64,000 bases of DNA from Silene latifolia (GCF_048544455.1 NC_133538.1:42940969-43004968), one strand, 5' to 3'. Positions 44,884-56,154 are shown, counted from the first letter of the stretch. The notes: generated from the letters alone by a model not told the origin. Translations and numbers: made by a program.

Positions 44884-44895
44884 TGGTATCAGAGC
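44884..44895 (+). promoter_or_regulatory. Primer binding site of the non-coding retroelement
   Basis: TGGTATCAGAGC three bases after the 5' LTR, matching initiator tRNA-Met. Confidence 0.9.
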
Positions 44896-47800
44896 GACGA
44901 TCCTGAAACCTGTAACCAATGAACCTAATGAACATAGGGAGTCAATTAAAATGAACTCGGGGTAGAAGTTGTAGGAGCTAATGCAAAGACTTGGGAGACG
45001 TCCTAAAGTCGCGAACTCGCCCTACAATTTTGAACCGGTCACCATGGGATATGAGTCGGGATCGCTATGTGTTTATCTTGTGAATTTTGTATCTATATAG
45101 TGAGGTGTGACATGAATCAGTGGATGTACGTATGTGGATAATGGGGAATGTGTAGAAAATATGGTGATGATGTGATTTCGTATGTTGTTGATTGAAAGCA
45201 TGTTGCATGATAGTTGGTTTACAATGTTGTTGGAGTTGTTAGAAAAGTGTATGAGAATGATGAGTAATGTGGTGGAAAAAGGAAGTAGTTCATATGTGAT
45301 ATGATTATACATAATTTTATTTGTGTAATTTTATATAATGATTTCTTATACATGTCTACTATTGTTCATATGTATATGTTGTATGAAAAATGTGGTGGAA
45401 ATGGATGAATTGATTGGAAAAGATGGAGTGGCAATTGCTTGAGAATATGAATTTTGTGATTATGAATATGTTTAGGTGACGAAGTGCATTTGTAATATTG
45501 TTATATTAGTAACATGGAAATAGTATTTGTAATGTATGAGCATGTTTTGTTTACGAAAAGTGATAGAATAAAAGCATGTGGGTAAGTCATGATTGGCAAG
45601 TTAAATGAATTATGTGCATGATGAATGTTGTTGCTTTGCTTTCGAAAAAAGTAACATGTGATTGGGACTACTGGTTTTATGAGTATTGAGTTGTTTTTGT
45701 TTACCTTGTTGTCGTTTAAGTTGTTTGGAAGTAAAATCAATTAGTTGTGTTTTTCGATTATAAAGAGGTTGTCTTTAAACTGTTATAACTTGAGATGTAT
45801 AAATGATTTTAATGTGATTCCAATTGGAGGTGATATCTTGTTCTTTTACGATTCTAACGATAGGTCACACGCCCAAAAAGACCTAGAAATGAGTGAGTTA
45901 TGACTGTTTTACAAAAACTGGACAATGTTGAGAATTGCGTAGGGTACTCGATCGAGTAGCCTTGGTACTCGATCGAGTAGGCGGCACTCGATCGAGTACG
46001 TTAGTTACTCGATCGAGTAGCCCTGGTGACTTGTTTTACGTGCTTCTGACCTTCACCTACTCGATCGAGTAAGTCCCTTACTCGATCGAGTGGCCAGTAC
46101 TCAATCTAGTGACCCATGATTCGGGTCATATGCTTATCTTTTGAATTCGTTGCATATTATGTTTAATTCAAAGTTGTTATTTTGCTTCTTTATGCATTGT
46201 TTTATATGTATGTTAGTCTTGATACGTAAGTTACTCAATCTTATGGGGTGGTGAGTGGCACCTTATGGTGAGTATGAGTTTGGTGGGAGGAGATGAGCTA
46301 TATGTGGTTGTGGTAGATAGTGGGAAAAGAAAAAGGAAGATCGTTATGGCTTAATTGAGACATAGAGCATGTTTTGTGAGATGAGATGAGTGATATGTTT
46401 GTGTGTTGAGTAATGTAAAAGTAAATTAATGTGGGCAAGGGATGATGTGAGTTTATGAAACGAGAGAATGAAAAGATTGAATCGAGGGACGCAAATGGTG
46501 GCAACTTGAGATGTGTAAAGAATCATGGAGGGAGGTGGTTAGGAGTCGTGTGGGTTAAGAATATACATAGGGAAAGTTCGTTTTAAAGGGGTTGAGAAGA
46601 GTAGTATATAGTGAACTTTGTGGAGACATGTCGCGAGGTGGATTTGTAGACAGTGAGTGAGTTTGGGAGATTTGGTTTATTAAGAGGTGAAACTACTGTG
46701 GGATTTCCTTGGACAATTAACGGTATGAAAGGAATTTTGATTTCTAGAGATGTACAAAGGAGATGCAATTGTCAAACAGTAAACGTTGATTCTATGGATG
46801 GATTAGTGGCAAGGGTGATTGATGGCATAATAAGAGAATATTTATGGTAAGAAAGAGTGAGATGATATCGATATGAAATAATGAGATGTGAGTTTTGGAG
46901 CAATGAGAAAGTAACCGGAACACTAAAGAGTTAGGTAGAAGTGATAAGGAGTTGAATAGTTAATTGATTTTGTCGATTGTAAAAGAAAAGAATGAGGAGA
47001 GTAAAACTAGGAAAATGTTGACCGGAGTTATGTGACATAAAAGTAAGGAATCGTCGAGATGTATGATACTATCAAGAGTAAGTAAGTTAATGGTTATACA
47101 GAAGTTTCGGGAAAACATGATTAATCATGAGTTTCGAGGAATTAAGGGAGTCTGAAGTTGGTGGAGTATTTGCAGGATACGAGATTTTTGGTGGAGAGTT
47201 AGATGATGATACAATTAAGGATAGTATTGGGAAGAATGTTGAGGTAATTTTTGTTGATAGGATTCGATGTTCGTTATTTGGGATGTTAACCAAAGATAGG
47301 AAAGAAATCGTGATGTTTAGAGATGAGTGTAAGAGGTTTGATGTCCGGACAGTGGTAGTGTTATGGTTTGTGACTAGTGGTTAAGGGTGATGGTATATTA
47401 GAAAGGTAGCAATTCTAAAGAGGTTGATTTTGTAGAGACCAGATTGATATGAATGGTTGTGAGAGAGCATAAGATGTGGTTATATAAGGCGGTTGTTAGT
47501 AGTTGAGTATTAATGGTATGGTTACATTTGGCAGGGGGGGATGGATATGCGAATGGGAGAATATGTTATGAGGAGTATACGAGTTAATCTCGGGTGAGAG
47601 GTAACTTTATCGGTGGTAACTTACGTGATCGGGGTGACAGATTGGATGTGATTACGGGTCTATGATGTGTATAAATGTTTGTGTGAGGTTCTGACCTCAC
47701 GGGAAGTGGTATGGTGTGATAGTTATAAAGTTGTTATCTATAATATATGTTGGACACGGTAATTTAATTGAATGATATTGAAAAAAAAATAATTTGATTG

Positions 47801-49509
47801 ATCTGGCATGACTGGTTATACTTGTATGTATTCATGATATATGTTATTCCGTGATGTGGTAAGGGGATGATGTTCATGAGGTTATTATCGGTTTAATTCA
47901 TATAATATGTTGCTTTGTGATTTAGTAAAGTGGATTTGAGTAAGTTTTTCTTATCCGAGACGTTATGTTGAGTCAGTGCTTATGGGATTGTGTAAGTTGT
48001 GATGACTATCGATGTGGTTGTGGTGCCTCAGGTGGTGATCCGGGCACGGTATTTAGTGTTGTGATGCGGGTATTTTCGCACTGCGGTGTGGCTATTGGTG
48101 GCGGTGTTGCGATGTCGTCACCGGTTGTGGTGGAGTAGGCGGGATGATTATGATTCGAGTTTTGAAAGTACATACCAGTTACACATAAATTGTTGTTTTA
48201 TTTGATGTTGCTTCCTGTGAGTTTCAGTTTGTACAGATAGACAGTTGTTTTGTTTATTGATGTTTCTTACCAGTTAAGTTTTGGAATGAGGGTAGAGTAT
48301 GATATGAAAGAGAGTTGTATATGTTTTCGTTGTTGTCATGGTATAGTGACATTCTGTTGATGGGACATAGTTGTGAGAAGTTGTTACAGTAATTTTGATC
48401 TTGTTTTAAGATGAGGCATCGGTATTCATAGTCATGGCAAGTGATTCGTGGAACATGTGTTGTAATGATCTGAAAGAGGCAGGTGGTTCATAATCTTTTG
48501 TTGAGATAGTGAGTGCAGGGTATTGGGATTTGGTGTCATGTTAAGTTATGTATGAGTTTTGTGGTAATGAAAGAAAAGAACTTGAGGAGCTAGTGTGAGT
48601 GTACGTAACAAGTGTGGATTGTGAGTTATGCTTTTGACGAAGGGATTTTTATATAGTTTATATAGAGAGGTATGTCATGTTGCGATAATGTGGAAAAGTT
48701 GAAGTTTTGGGTTAAGCTAAAGATTTTGAGGTATAGGTTAGGTGGTGTGACGAGTGAATTGAAGTATGAGAATTGTTTAAGTAAGAGAGCCTTGGATATA
48801 TGCATGGCGAGTGTTTACAGTATTGGTGGTTATCTATGACATGTGATGGTGATGGGAATAATGAGAAGATATAACTAAGGATATAGTATTAGTGAGTTAC
48901 GAGGACGTAACATTTATCTTAAGAGGAGTAGGATGCGATAAAAGAGATTTTGATGGTTGTGCATATGGTAGTATATTCGCAGTAGAGTGTTGGTGTAGCA
49001 TAAAGAATGAAGTTGTATATTTTGTGGTTGATGTTGTTAAAAGGCCATGGCCGTGCTTGTAGTAGTGTGATGTTTAGGAGTGTGAGAATATTTCACTAGT
49101 GTTGACAGTTGGATGGTGAGGTTATGAGTGTGAGTAAACTTCGAGGACAACGTTCCTTTTAAGGGTGGTAGAATGTAATATTCCGTTTGATGTCTATGAG
49201 TGTCTTGATATTGGATTTGGTAGTGGATGATATATTATGGAGCTAGCAGTGTTAGAGGATGGTAGTTGGTAGTGTATGGAGTTAGTGTCGGGAGAGTTTA
49301 TGATGTAGTTGATACGACATCGTGAGCGATGTGGGGAGGTAAGAATAGTTGGTGGAGTTGGTGTTAAGGGTTCATGGTTTCATGTTTTATAAGTTGGGGT
49401 TTTGGTTGTGAGTTCTTAGTAGCTTTATTGCGTCTTGACCGAGTTAGTATGTTTGTTTTTATGTATGGGTTGAACTTCGGGGACGAAGTTCTTTTTAAGG
49501 AGGGAAGAC
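44896..49509 (+). other. Non-coding interior of the retroelement
   Basis: No gag, protease, RT or integrase motif on either strand. G/T-rich on the plus strand over long stretches. It holds a second TCGATCGA cluster (45948-46089) and, at about 49138-49180, a sequence resembling the element's own 3' junction (ACTTCGAGGACAACG, purine run, then ATGTAATATTCC), as if an older LTR start lay inside. Confidence 0.75.
45948..46108. repeat. Interior cluster of phased TCGATCGA palindromes
   Basis: Cores at 45948, 45969, 45988 and 46009 (21, 19, 21 bp), then 46061 and 46082 (21 bp) and a degenerate TCAATCTA at 46101 (19 bp). The first four repeat the LTR cluster almost word for word, though the surrounding DNA is not LTR. 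Confidence 0.95.
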
Positions 49510-50882
49510 TGTAATACTACGGTTTTATGAGTCCCTGGGTACTCTATCGAGTGGGCCTTACTCACGTCGAGTAAGGGTAGTTTGCGATTTAAAATAGTTT
49601 CGACCTGTAGAGTACTCGATCGAGTAGCCTTGGTACTCGATCGAGTAGGCGGCACTCGATCGAGTACGTCAGTTACTCGATCGAGTAAGTGTGTTTTACG
49701 GGGTTGTTTTGTCGGGTTTTGCTAATAACGCGAGTTTAATATAAAAAGGTTTCCGTCAGTTTCTTTAATCACTTTTATCCTTTCTAAACCTTTCAAAAGA
49801 AAAAGGAGTTTCGTAGTTCTCTCTCGTTGCGTTGTTGGCAAATCCCCAAGGCTAGGAGTGTCGGATCATCTCATTCTTTGCATCATAGTGTTCCTTGCGT
49901 CAAGGGTAAGATCTACATACCAATTTTATAGTATTTCGTTAAGTTTCGTTAAACCCTAATTTTGAGATTGGGGGTTTTCTATGTTTATGTCGATGTGGTA
50001 GTGATTGTATGATTATGTGTATAGGAGAAGGGTTCATAGAGGAAAGGTTTTGAGACAGCTGCTAGATCGTCTGATGTTTGTGTTGCATTCCAGGTAGGGT
50101 TTCCCTACTCAGTATTAGTCCCATAATGCATGGTTGGTGTTTCGTGATATTTGAATATTATCGTATTGGTATTGTGACGTTGTTGATTGATTGTTGTTTG
50201 ATGGTTGTGATTGTTTGTCTCTGGTTCTCGAGATGCGTTCTCGGCTGAGTGGAGTCACTTGCGGGAGTGGCTTCACACCCTAGTTTCGCCCTCCGTGGAA
50301 CCCGCCACGGGAGGGGATGTGCACATTAATGGGATAGGGTTATCGCTCGGTATGATGAGCGGGGATTTGGTGGGTACGGCTACGGTCCCCCACTGGCAGG
50401 GCTGGTCCAGTGGACAGTCGGTGACGGAGATTGATTGGAGTGGGTGTGATTGTGTGTGTGACTGTTTGAGCTGTGTTGTTTGTTGTGTTGTTGGATTATA
50501 TAAATTGTGTGATTAGTATCGACCCGTTTAATTGTTTTAAAAGCGTGTATATCCATTCGGGGTGGTGAGCGATTATTGAGCGGTATGATATGACGCGTAT
50601 GGGATAGCCGGATGAGTCATCACGTGGCAATTAGAAAGTCTTCCGCCGTGTGTCGTGACGATGTTTTATAGTTTTGATAGTTTTAGCGATGAGCAAATCG
50701 AGAATCTTGTATTTCTTTTATCAGTATTATAGTAGTTGGTTTGTAATCACTTTAAACATTATTTACTTTTAAGTATGTTTCGTTATTGTCTTATGATTAT
50801 CATTGCCTCGGGAAACCGAGATGGTAGCACTTCCATGCCTTAAGTGGTCCTGGTAAGGCACTTGGAGTGTGGGGGTGTTACA
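49510..50882 (+). repeat. 3' LTR of the non-coding retroelement
   Basis: 1373 bp; palindrome cores at 49616, 49637, 49656 and 49677 keep the 21/19/21 spacing. Confidence 0.95.
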
Positions 50883-50887
50883 ATAAT

Positions 50888-51436
50888 TCTCAAGTCACTC
50901 ATTTTCATCCACTCAATATATCAACAAAAGATCAACAAGCCCAACAGAGTTGGCTACCCATTTAGGAAGGTAGAGAGAGAAAATCCTCCCCCTTCTCTCT
51001 ACCTTTCCTAAATCCTTCATAAAATATCAAACCGCCTCACCGCTTCATCACCTGAGAGAACATCCTCCCCCTCCATCTGTTTTCCTAAATCCTAATTCAT
51101 AAACGTAGAAGAAGGCTCATCTGTTTTGTTCGCTTCGCCGGAGAGGTGACCGTCCGGAGCCTAATCTCTGATCGTTGTTACAACTTCCCATATTTGTATT
51201 ATCTATCAGGTTTTCTCTTTATTTTTTCTGCTTTGATCTTAGTTCTATCGTCTTCTTGTTCTGCTTTTTCCTTGGTTTTTCCTCTTTGGTTGTGCATTTT
51301 GTCGGGCTTCTCCTGGTTAATTTTTGCTGTTTATACTGTGACGACTCGATCGAGAAGAATAGTTGTTGTTATATCCAGGCTTTATTCGTTGCTTTCTTAG
51401 ATGGAATATTAGTTTGTTCTTCTTAATCTTTGTGAT
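50888..51436 (+). promoter_or_regulatory. Upstream and leader region of the TPR gene
   Basis: CT-rich leader-like DNA (CCTCCCCCTTCTCTCTACC, repeated with variation at about 50985 and 51065) and a T-rich stretch with possible splice sites (GAGAGGTGACC near 51143). No firm TATA box. The retroelement at 43512-50882 now abuts this region directly. Confidence 0.35.
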
Positions 51437-51490
51437 TTGGTTGTTGTGGGTGACAATGGTGTCGATGATGATGACCTTGCTAAGTTGGTT

Positions 51491-52972
51491 ATGGAATTGG
51501 GGGTACCATCCATCTCCAATGTCCACTTGGTGAAAGACAGAGGAAACTCTCTTTTCAGTGAAGGTAATTTTGTTTTGGTTGCTCGTCACTATACTCAAGC
51601 CCTTAAACTCGTGTGTTTCTTAGGCCTTCCACCCGTACATGACCAGCCCGTAGCCACTTCCTTCTACCTCTCTCTTGTCCTTAATTTAGCTGGTTGTGAG
51701 TTGAAACTTTCCCAGTATAATCGGGTTTGTTATTATTGTACGTTCGTCTTATCCTTTTATCCAAGCAATGTTAAGGCGCTTTATCGTAGAGGTTTGGCAA
51801 TTAAGCACCTGAATCTTCTCAATAATTCTCTTGACGACTTTGAACATGCTGTGAAAGTTGACCCGCTTAACAAAGATGTTAATCGGGAACTCCATTCTGT
51901 GGTTGATCTTTTAATTTTAAATGTTAATGGGAAAAGGGTCGCTTATCCCTTTAATCCTTTGGGCTCAGACAAGAAAAGTAAGAAACCTTTGCTTGCTAAT
52001 GAAGTGGTTGATAAGTTAGCGATCCATGCTGGATTGAATGAAGCGTCTTGCAGTACAACTCTTTTGGTTACACATGTTTCTCCTCCTCACACTGAAGTTA
52101 CATCTAGTTCTGCTTTTATTAGTGATTCCGACATTACTAATGTGACTGGTTCCCTGTTTACGGCCACTGGTTCTGACATTATTCCAGACTCGGAAAACCT
52201 TAATGAGGCTTGTCCGGCTTTGCCAGCTAAGGATGATGGTATTCCCTCCAATACTTTTACCTCAGGACCTGGAAAATACTCCTTCTCTAACAAAAATCAT
52301 CCTAAAAATAATTTGCGTTTGTCGTCCCAAGATTATGAGAATTTGTTACGCGGGAAGAATATACTTTTTTTTCCATCCAAGATCTTTTGCATCCCTAAGG
52401 GTTCGTCCCCTCATCTCTACAAATTCTATTTAGACGGGAACTCCCCATGAAGCAATTTCAAGGGAAGTAACAGTTTCCATTCCTTATCCTTTACATGAAG
52501 TGCGCCATCAGCATTCACATTTGCATTTGGGGCCTGAGAGTTATCAGTTGGGTCATGAGGATGTTGTTTCGCATGTTGCCAAGAAGAAATGGCTTTCGAG
52601 TGATTCGTCTCTGGATAGTAAATTGTCCATGGTTCAGTTTCAATTTGTTGCAGTCAAGGAGAACTCCTTGAGCAAGAAGTGTTGTCGCAAGATGGAGAGA
52701 ACTCCAAGGGTTAAGTCTGGTCCGATTTCGAGGAAGAGATCATTAGGTTTTGTTGACAATTTACCTTTTTTTGCAGGTACACAGAAAAAGAAAAAGTCAT
52801 TGCTGTTAAAAGTTGTAAAAGAAAGGAGATTGACTTGCTCCAGTTCGCGGACTATTATCATCCACCTTTTAAGAAATGTCGTCTTTCAAATAGTTTCGCT
52901 TCTAGTTTTAGCCCGGCCTTTTCCGTTTCTAGTAGTTTAGGGGTATCTAATTCCCCTATGTTTGTATGGTAA
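51491..52972 (+). CDS. TPR co-chaperone-like protein gene (frame not clean)
   Basis: Likely host gene. From the first in-frame ATG (51491) a frame of 319 codons runs to 52450; the frame is open upstream to about 51437 without an ATG. Residues about 12-127 form three TPR units: KDRGNSLFSEGNF..ALKL, NLAGCELKLSQYN and NVKALYRRGLAI..DPLN. Lys and Asn of KDRGN, Asn of NLAGC, and Lys/Arg of KALYRR match the carboxylate clamp that holds the EEVD tail of Hsp90 or Hsp70, and the sequence is closest to FKBP62-type TPRs, but no FKBP domain precedes it. The rest is unrecognised. Near 52440 the frame must shift by one to continue (REVTVSIPYPLHEV), and a third part after a 3' splice-like TTTTTTTGCAG (52778) ends with FADYYHPPFKKC and a stop at 52970-52972. 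The breaks may be introns, decay or sequence errors. Confidence 0.6.
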
Positions 52973-53012
52973 TCTGATACTATGTAATTCCTTCTTAATA
53001 GTTTATATAAGA

Positions 53013-53045
53013 CTAGGTAGTATCCCGCGTTTCGCGCGGTCTGTT
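53013..53045 (-). mobile_element. Helitron 3' terminus on the minus strand
   Basis: Read on the minus strand: hairpin CCGCG-CGAAA-CGCGG, GATACTAC, then CTAG followed by T. This matches the Helitron 3' end layout. The element body would lie to the right (53046 onward); its 5' TC end is not recognised. Confidence 0.45.
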
Positions 53046-54450
53046 TTAAAATTTTATTATTATAATTGAAGAAAAATAATATATTTCATATATGATCTTT
53101 TATATTTTTACTGGTAATAAAAATAGATTATTTTTTCTCAAATTTAATTTTTTTGGCTTAACTTTATGTCTTAAAATAAAATACATACAATTTTAAATAA
53201 AACTAATAAGTGATAATTAATTATTCATGATCAACGTTTTATAAATACATTTATGACTGATCAAATATCATATTAATTAAAATAAAAATTATTTGAATAA
53301 TGTAATAATCAATATTAAGTTCACAAATTATACCATTTTACGATACGTTCAAAATCAGTTAATATTTGTTCAAAATAATGTGAATATAATTTTATGTAAT
53401 TTTTAATTTTTTATGTATAACGTTTGATATTTATGTATAAAAAAAATCCAAACTCAACCTATTCAAATGTTTTGATTGTGTCTTGCATGTGCTATGTGTC
53501 AAACATATCTATAAGAAATTTTCACATTTGTGTTTTTAAAGAACAACTGTATATAATGATATTTAAAAGTTTAACTGTAAATAAAATAGGTTGAACATCT
53601 GTAAATAAAATAGGTTGAACTTACTCAAATATTATTTTTTGAGGTTTAATTTTAAAGTATTTAAAAGATAACATATAAAATATTTAATTAAAAGTAATAT
53701 TTTGTTAGTCATAATCAATATTTTATACTTGACGTATACATATTTGATTGAAGATATTAAAGAAAAATGTAACGACATAACGTATTTTCTACTCTTTCAT
53801 GTCGTTTATAATACTATATTATTTAATAATCATTACTTTTGTTTTGATTATTCAAATGCACTATCGATCACTGTGTACATACATACTCGTACTCATACTC
53901 GTTATCACACTATTTAACCTATAAAAATCTCATATATATTCAATTTTTTCGAAATATAATTATTTTCATTTCCACACTATAAAAACTTGTCTTTTCGTAG
54001 TTTTCTTTAAGTTTTATTTTTAATAAATACAATGGCTTTTCCAAATATATTTTTTTAATGAATTTAATGGTCTAAATTTTATAACATTCTCAAAAATTTC
54101 TATTTACGTAAATGTAAAACATTGTGACCGACACCCACTTTAATCATCTCCACATATCAAAATATTTCAATAAATATAAGGAAAATTATAATCAATTGAA
54201 AGCATTTTTCGCAATGAACGTAATTATTTATATTTAAGAATTTTTATCAAAATAATTTTTTAATAAATTTAGAATCAAATCACCTTAATTATTTAATATA
54301 GTTTTATAATAAAATTTATTAAATTATAATTAATATTTTGCTGAGATTTATATAACATTTATTATATTTATATTTAATGTTCAGCTGTAATTAATACTTG
54401 TATTTAATCTTTGGTTAATACGTGTCGCATCCACAACGCTTCAACCCAAT

Positions 54451-54454
<4 letters not shown>
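53046..54454. other. AT-rich DNA, possibly Helitron interior
   Basis: Extremely AT-rich, no coding signal on either strand. It may be the inside of the Helitron whose end is at 53013; no repeats or termini are distinct enough to divide it. Confidence 0.4.

Positions 54455-54544
<90 letters not shown>
54455..54544. repeat. (TA)34 followed by (GA)11 microsatellite
   Basis: Pure TA repeat 54455-54522 and GA repeat 54523-54544, ending at the left inverted repeat of the next element. Confidence 0.98.
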
Positions 54545-54545
<1 letters not shown>

Positions 54546-54612
54546 AGATATAGATTCAGTAAGTCCTTCATTTTGGTTGAGTCCCTAAGTCCTATTCTCA
54601 CCACATATTTTC

Positions 54613-55165
54613 CGGTGTAACTCTAACTCTACCGCATTATGAGTGTAACTTTATTCATTTAATGACTTTTTAGTGTAACTTTAACTTGTAGGGTGTAACT
54701 TTAACTTTTTCAACACATTTTATTCACAAAATTTTAAATTTATGTTATAAAAATGAAATTTTAAATAAATAAATTTGAATTTATATAATTTTAGGAGTGT
54801 AACTATCTTTGTCCTACAAGTGTAACTTTAGTCGTTTTGAGTGTAACTTTAGTCGTAGGATGGTTTCTATGCATAAATTTGAATTTGTATACTTTTATTT
54901 GTGTAACTTTACCCCTTTTAAGTGTAACTTTAGTCATTGGAGTCGTAACTTTAGTTATATGATGGTTTGTAGATAGAAACTTGAATTAATATACATTATT
55001 ATTGTAACTTTAGTCCTTTCAAGTGTAACTTTTGTCCTTCAAGAATGTAACTTTAGCATGGGGTGGAAGTTTAATCAATATATGTGTAATTTTATCGTGT
55101 TACGATTGTAACTCCAGTCCATATAAGCGTAACTTAAGACATTTAGCGTTGTAACTTTAATGAAT
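54613..55165. repeat. Dispersed TGTAACTTTA motif array
   Basis: Around eighteen copies of GTGTAACTTTAGTC or close variants, mostly in one orientation, at irregular 15-60 bp spacing. Position next to one terminus suggests subterminal transposase-binding repeats. Confidence 0.85.
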
Positions 55166-55800
55166 AACGACCACTACCACCCAACCCGTCATGAAACCAC
55201 CTGTGACCGCCACCACCAACCGTAAATTTAAAAAAAAAAAAAAAAAAAACAGATCCACCACCCCGTAACACCACCACCAACCCTATGACCCTTGACTTCC
55301 ACCACCCCATCCGGAAAAAAAAAAAAAAAAAAAAAAAAAAAACCACTCGTTTCTGAAAAGAAAAAAAAAGGGCGGCAGAACCACCACACCCACCGCATCA
55401 GCCGCACAAATGAACAACCGCCACAACCACCAACTTCTTTCTCAGATCTGGAAAAAAAAAGGAGAAAGAGAGAGGCGGCACGATGGAGGAAGAGTGGAGA
55501 TGTTGGGTGATGCCGAGGGAGGAGGAAGAGGAGAGGAGGGAGGCGGCGTGGCGGAGGAGGCGGCAGGGCAGGGATGTCGTGGCAGAGGCGGTGGGCTCGT
55601 GGTATGCAGGAGGCGACGGTGGAGGAGAGGATATGAGGGAGTTAGAGAGAGGAGGAAGTGAGGCGGTGAGGTTGTGGCAGCCGGCAGGGAGGCGGCGGTG
55701 GTTGTTGTGGGAGGAGGGATTTAGGGTTTGTAGAGAGGTGAGGGTTTAGAGAGAGAGAGATGAGTGAGAAGGAGGAGAGCGGAAAAAATGAGGAAAAAAG
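55166..55800. other. GC-rich low-complexity block (possible captured host sequence)
   Basis: CCACCACC repeats, three A-rich homopolymers (around 55230, 55315, 55362), and a purine-rich GGAGGAGG stretch. Frames exist but encode only Arg/Gly/Glu-rich low-complexity peptides, so I do not call a gene. Confidence 0.5.
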
Positions 55801-55975
55801 TTAGGGTTTTTGTTTTTATAGGTTTAATCTAGTCCACTTATTTTGTTATAATCTAAGTCATTCATTCATTTTCTTAGATCTAATCTCAGGCCCTTCATCT
55901 TTCTCTTCCAAAGGCTTAGATGAGGATTTATGGACTCAACCAAAATAGGTGGACTTACATGATCCTTTCTCGCTT

Positions 55976-55978
<3 letters not shown>

Positions 55979-56040
<62 letters not shown>
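55979..56040. repeat. (TA)31 microsatellite
   Basis: Uninterrupted TA repeat separating the TIR element from the FAR1-like gene region. The DNA right after it (GTGAGTCTAGGTATCTTAGG) resembles in style the ends of the TIR element. Confidence 0.98.
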
Positions 56041-56043
<3 letters not shown>

Positions 56044-56154
56044 TGCATCAAGTGAGTCTAGGTATCTTAGGTGAGTCTAGCATTTTAATCTCATCCATTA
56101 GATCTACTCCTAATCAACTACGGTGAGATTAAATCTCAGAAATTATAACAAACG

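Larger units (their letters stand above)
43512..50882 (+). mobile_element. Non-autonomous LTR retrotransposon with 4.6-kb non-coding interior (LARD-like, fossil)
   Basis: LTRs of 1369 and 1373 bp (TGTAATACTACGG...GGGTGTTACA) are flanked by ATAAT at 43507-43511 and 50883-50887. A tRNA-Met primer site follows the 5' LTR and a purine-rich AAGGAGGGAAGAC precedes the 3' LTR. The 4629-bp interior has no recognisable gag or pol; the longest frames are short and featureless. LTR and end sequences look Tekay-like Gypsy. By eye the LTRs are a few percent different at most, so the element moved recently, necessarily with proteins from another element (inference). Confidence 0.88.
54545..55978. mobile_element. 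Non-autonomous TIR element between two (TA)n arrays
   Basis: Left end 54557-54601 and right end about 55912-55960 are inverted repeats over about 45 bp (shared GTAAGTCC, then ATTTTGGTTGAGTCC, then TAA-TCCT). Both ends face a long TA array. The left half holds many TGTAACTTTA motifs; the right half is a GC-rich block with GGATTTAGGGTTT and GA runs that looks like a captured host 5' region. No transposase. Superfamily is uncertain: TA targets fit Tc1/mariner or Micron-type elements, but inverted repeats of this kind are also seen in MULEs. Confidence 0.6.

Noticed and set aside
45000-49500. Short open frames in the interior of the non-coding retroelement
   Set aside because: All are short, without family features, and on either strand at chance frequency.
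51346-51353. TCGATCGA in the TPR gene leader, and another near 58055 in the FAR1-like gene
   Set aside because: Single unpaired cores, close to the number expected by chance in 64 kb.
55400-55750. Arg/Gly/Glu-rich open frames near 55.5 kb as genes
   Set aside because: Low-complexity purine-rich DNA with overlapping open frames and no conserved domain; probably captured 5' flank.
54455-56040. Tyr-Ile repeat peptides encoded by the TA arrays
   Set aside because: Simple microsatellite translation without start context or homology.
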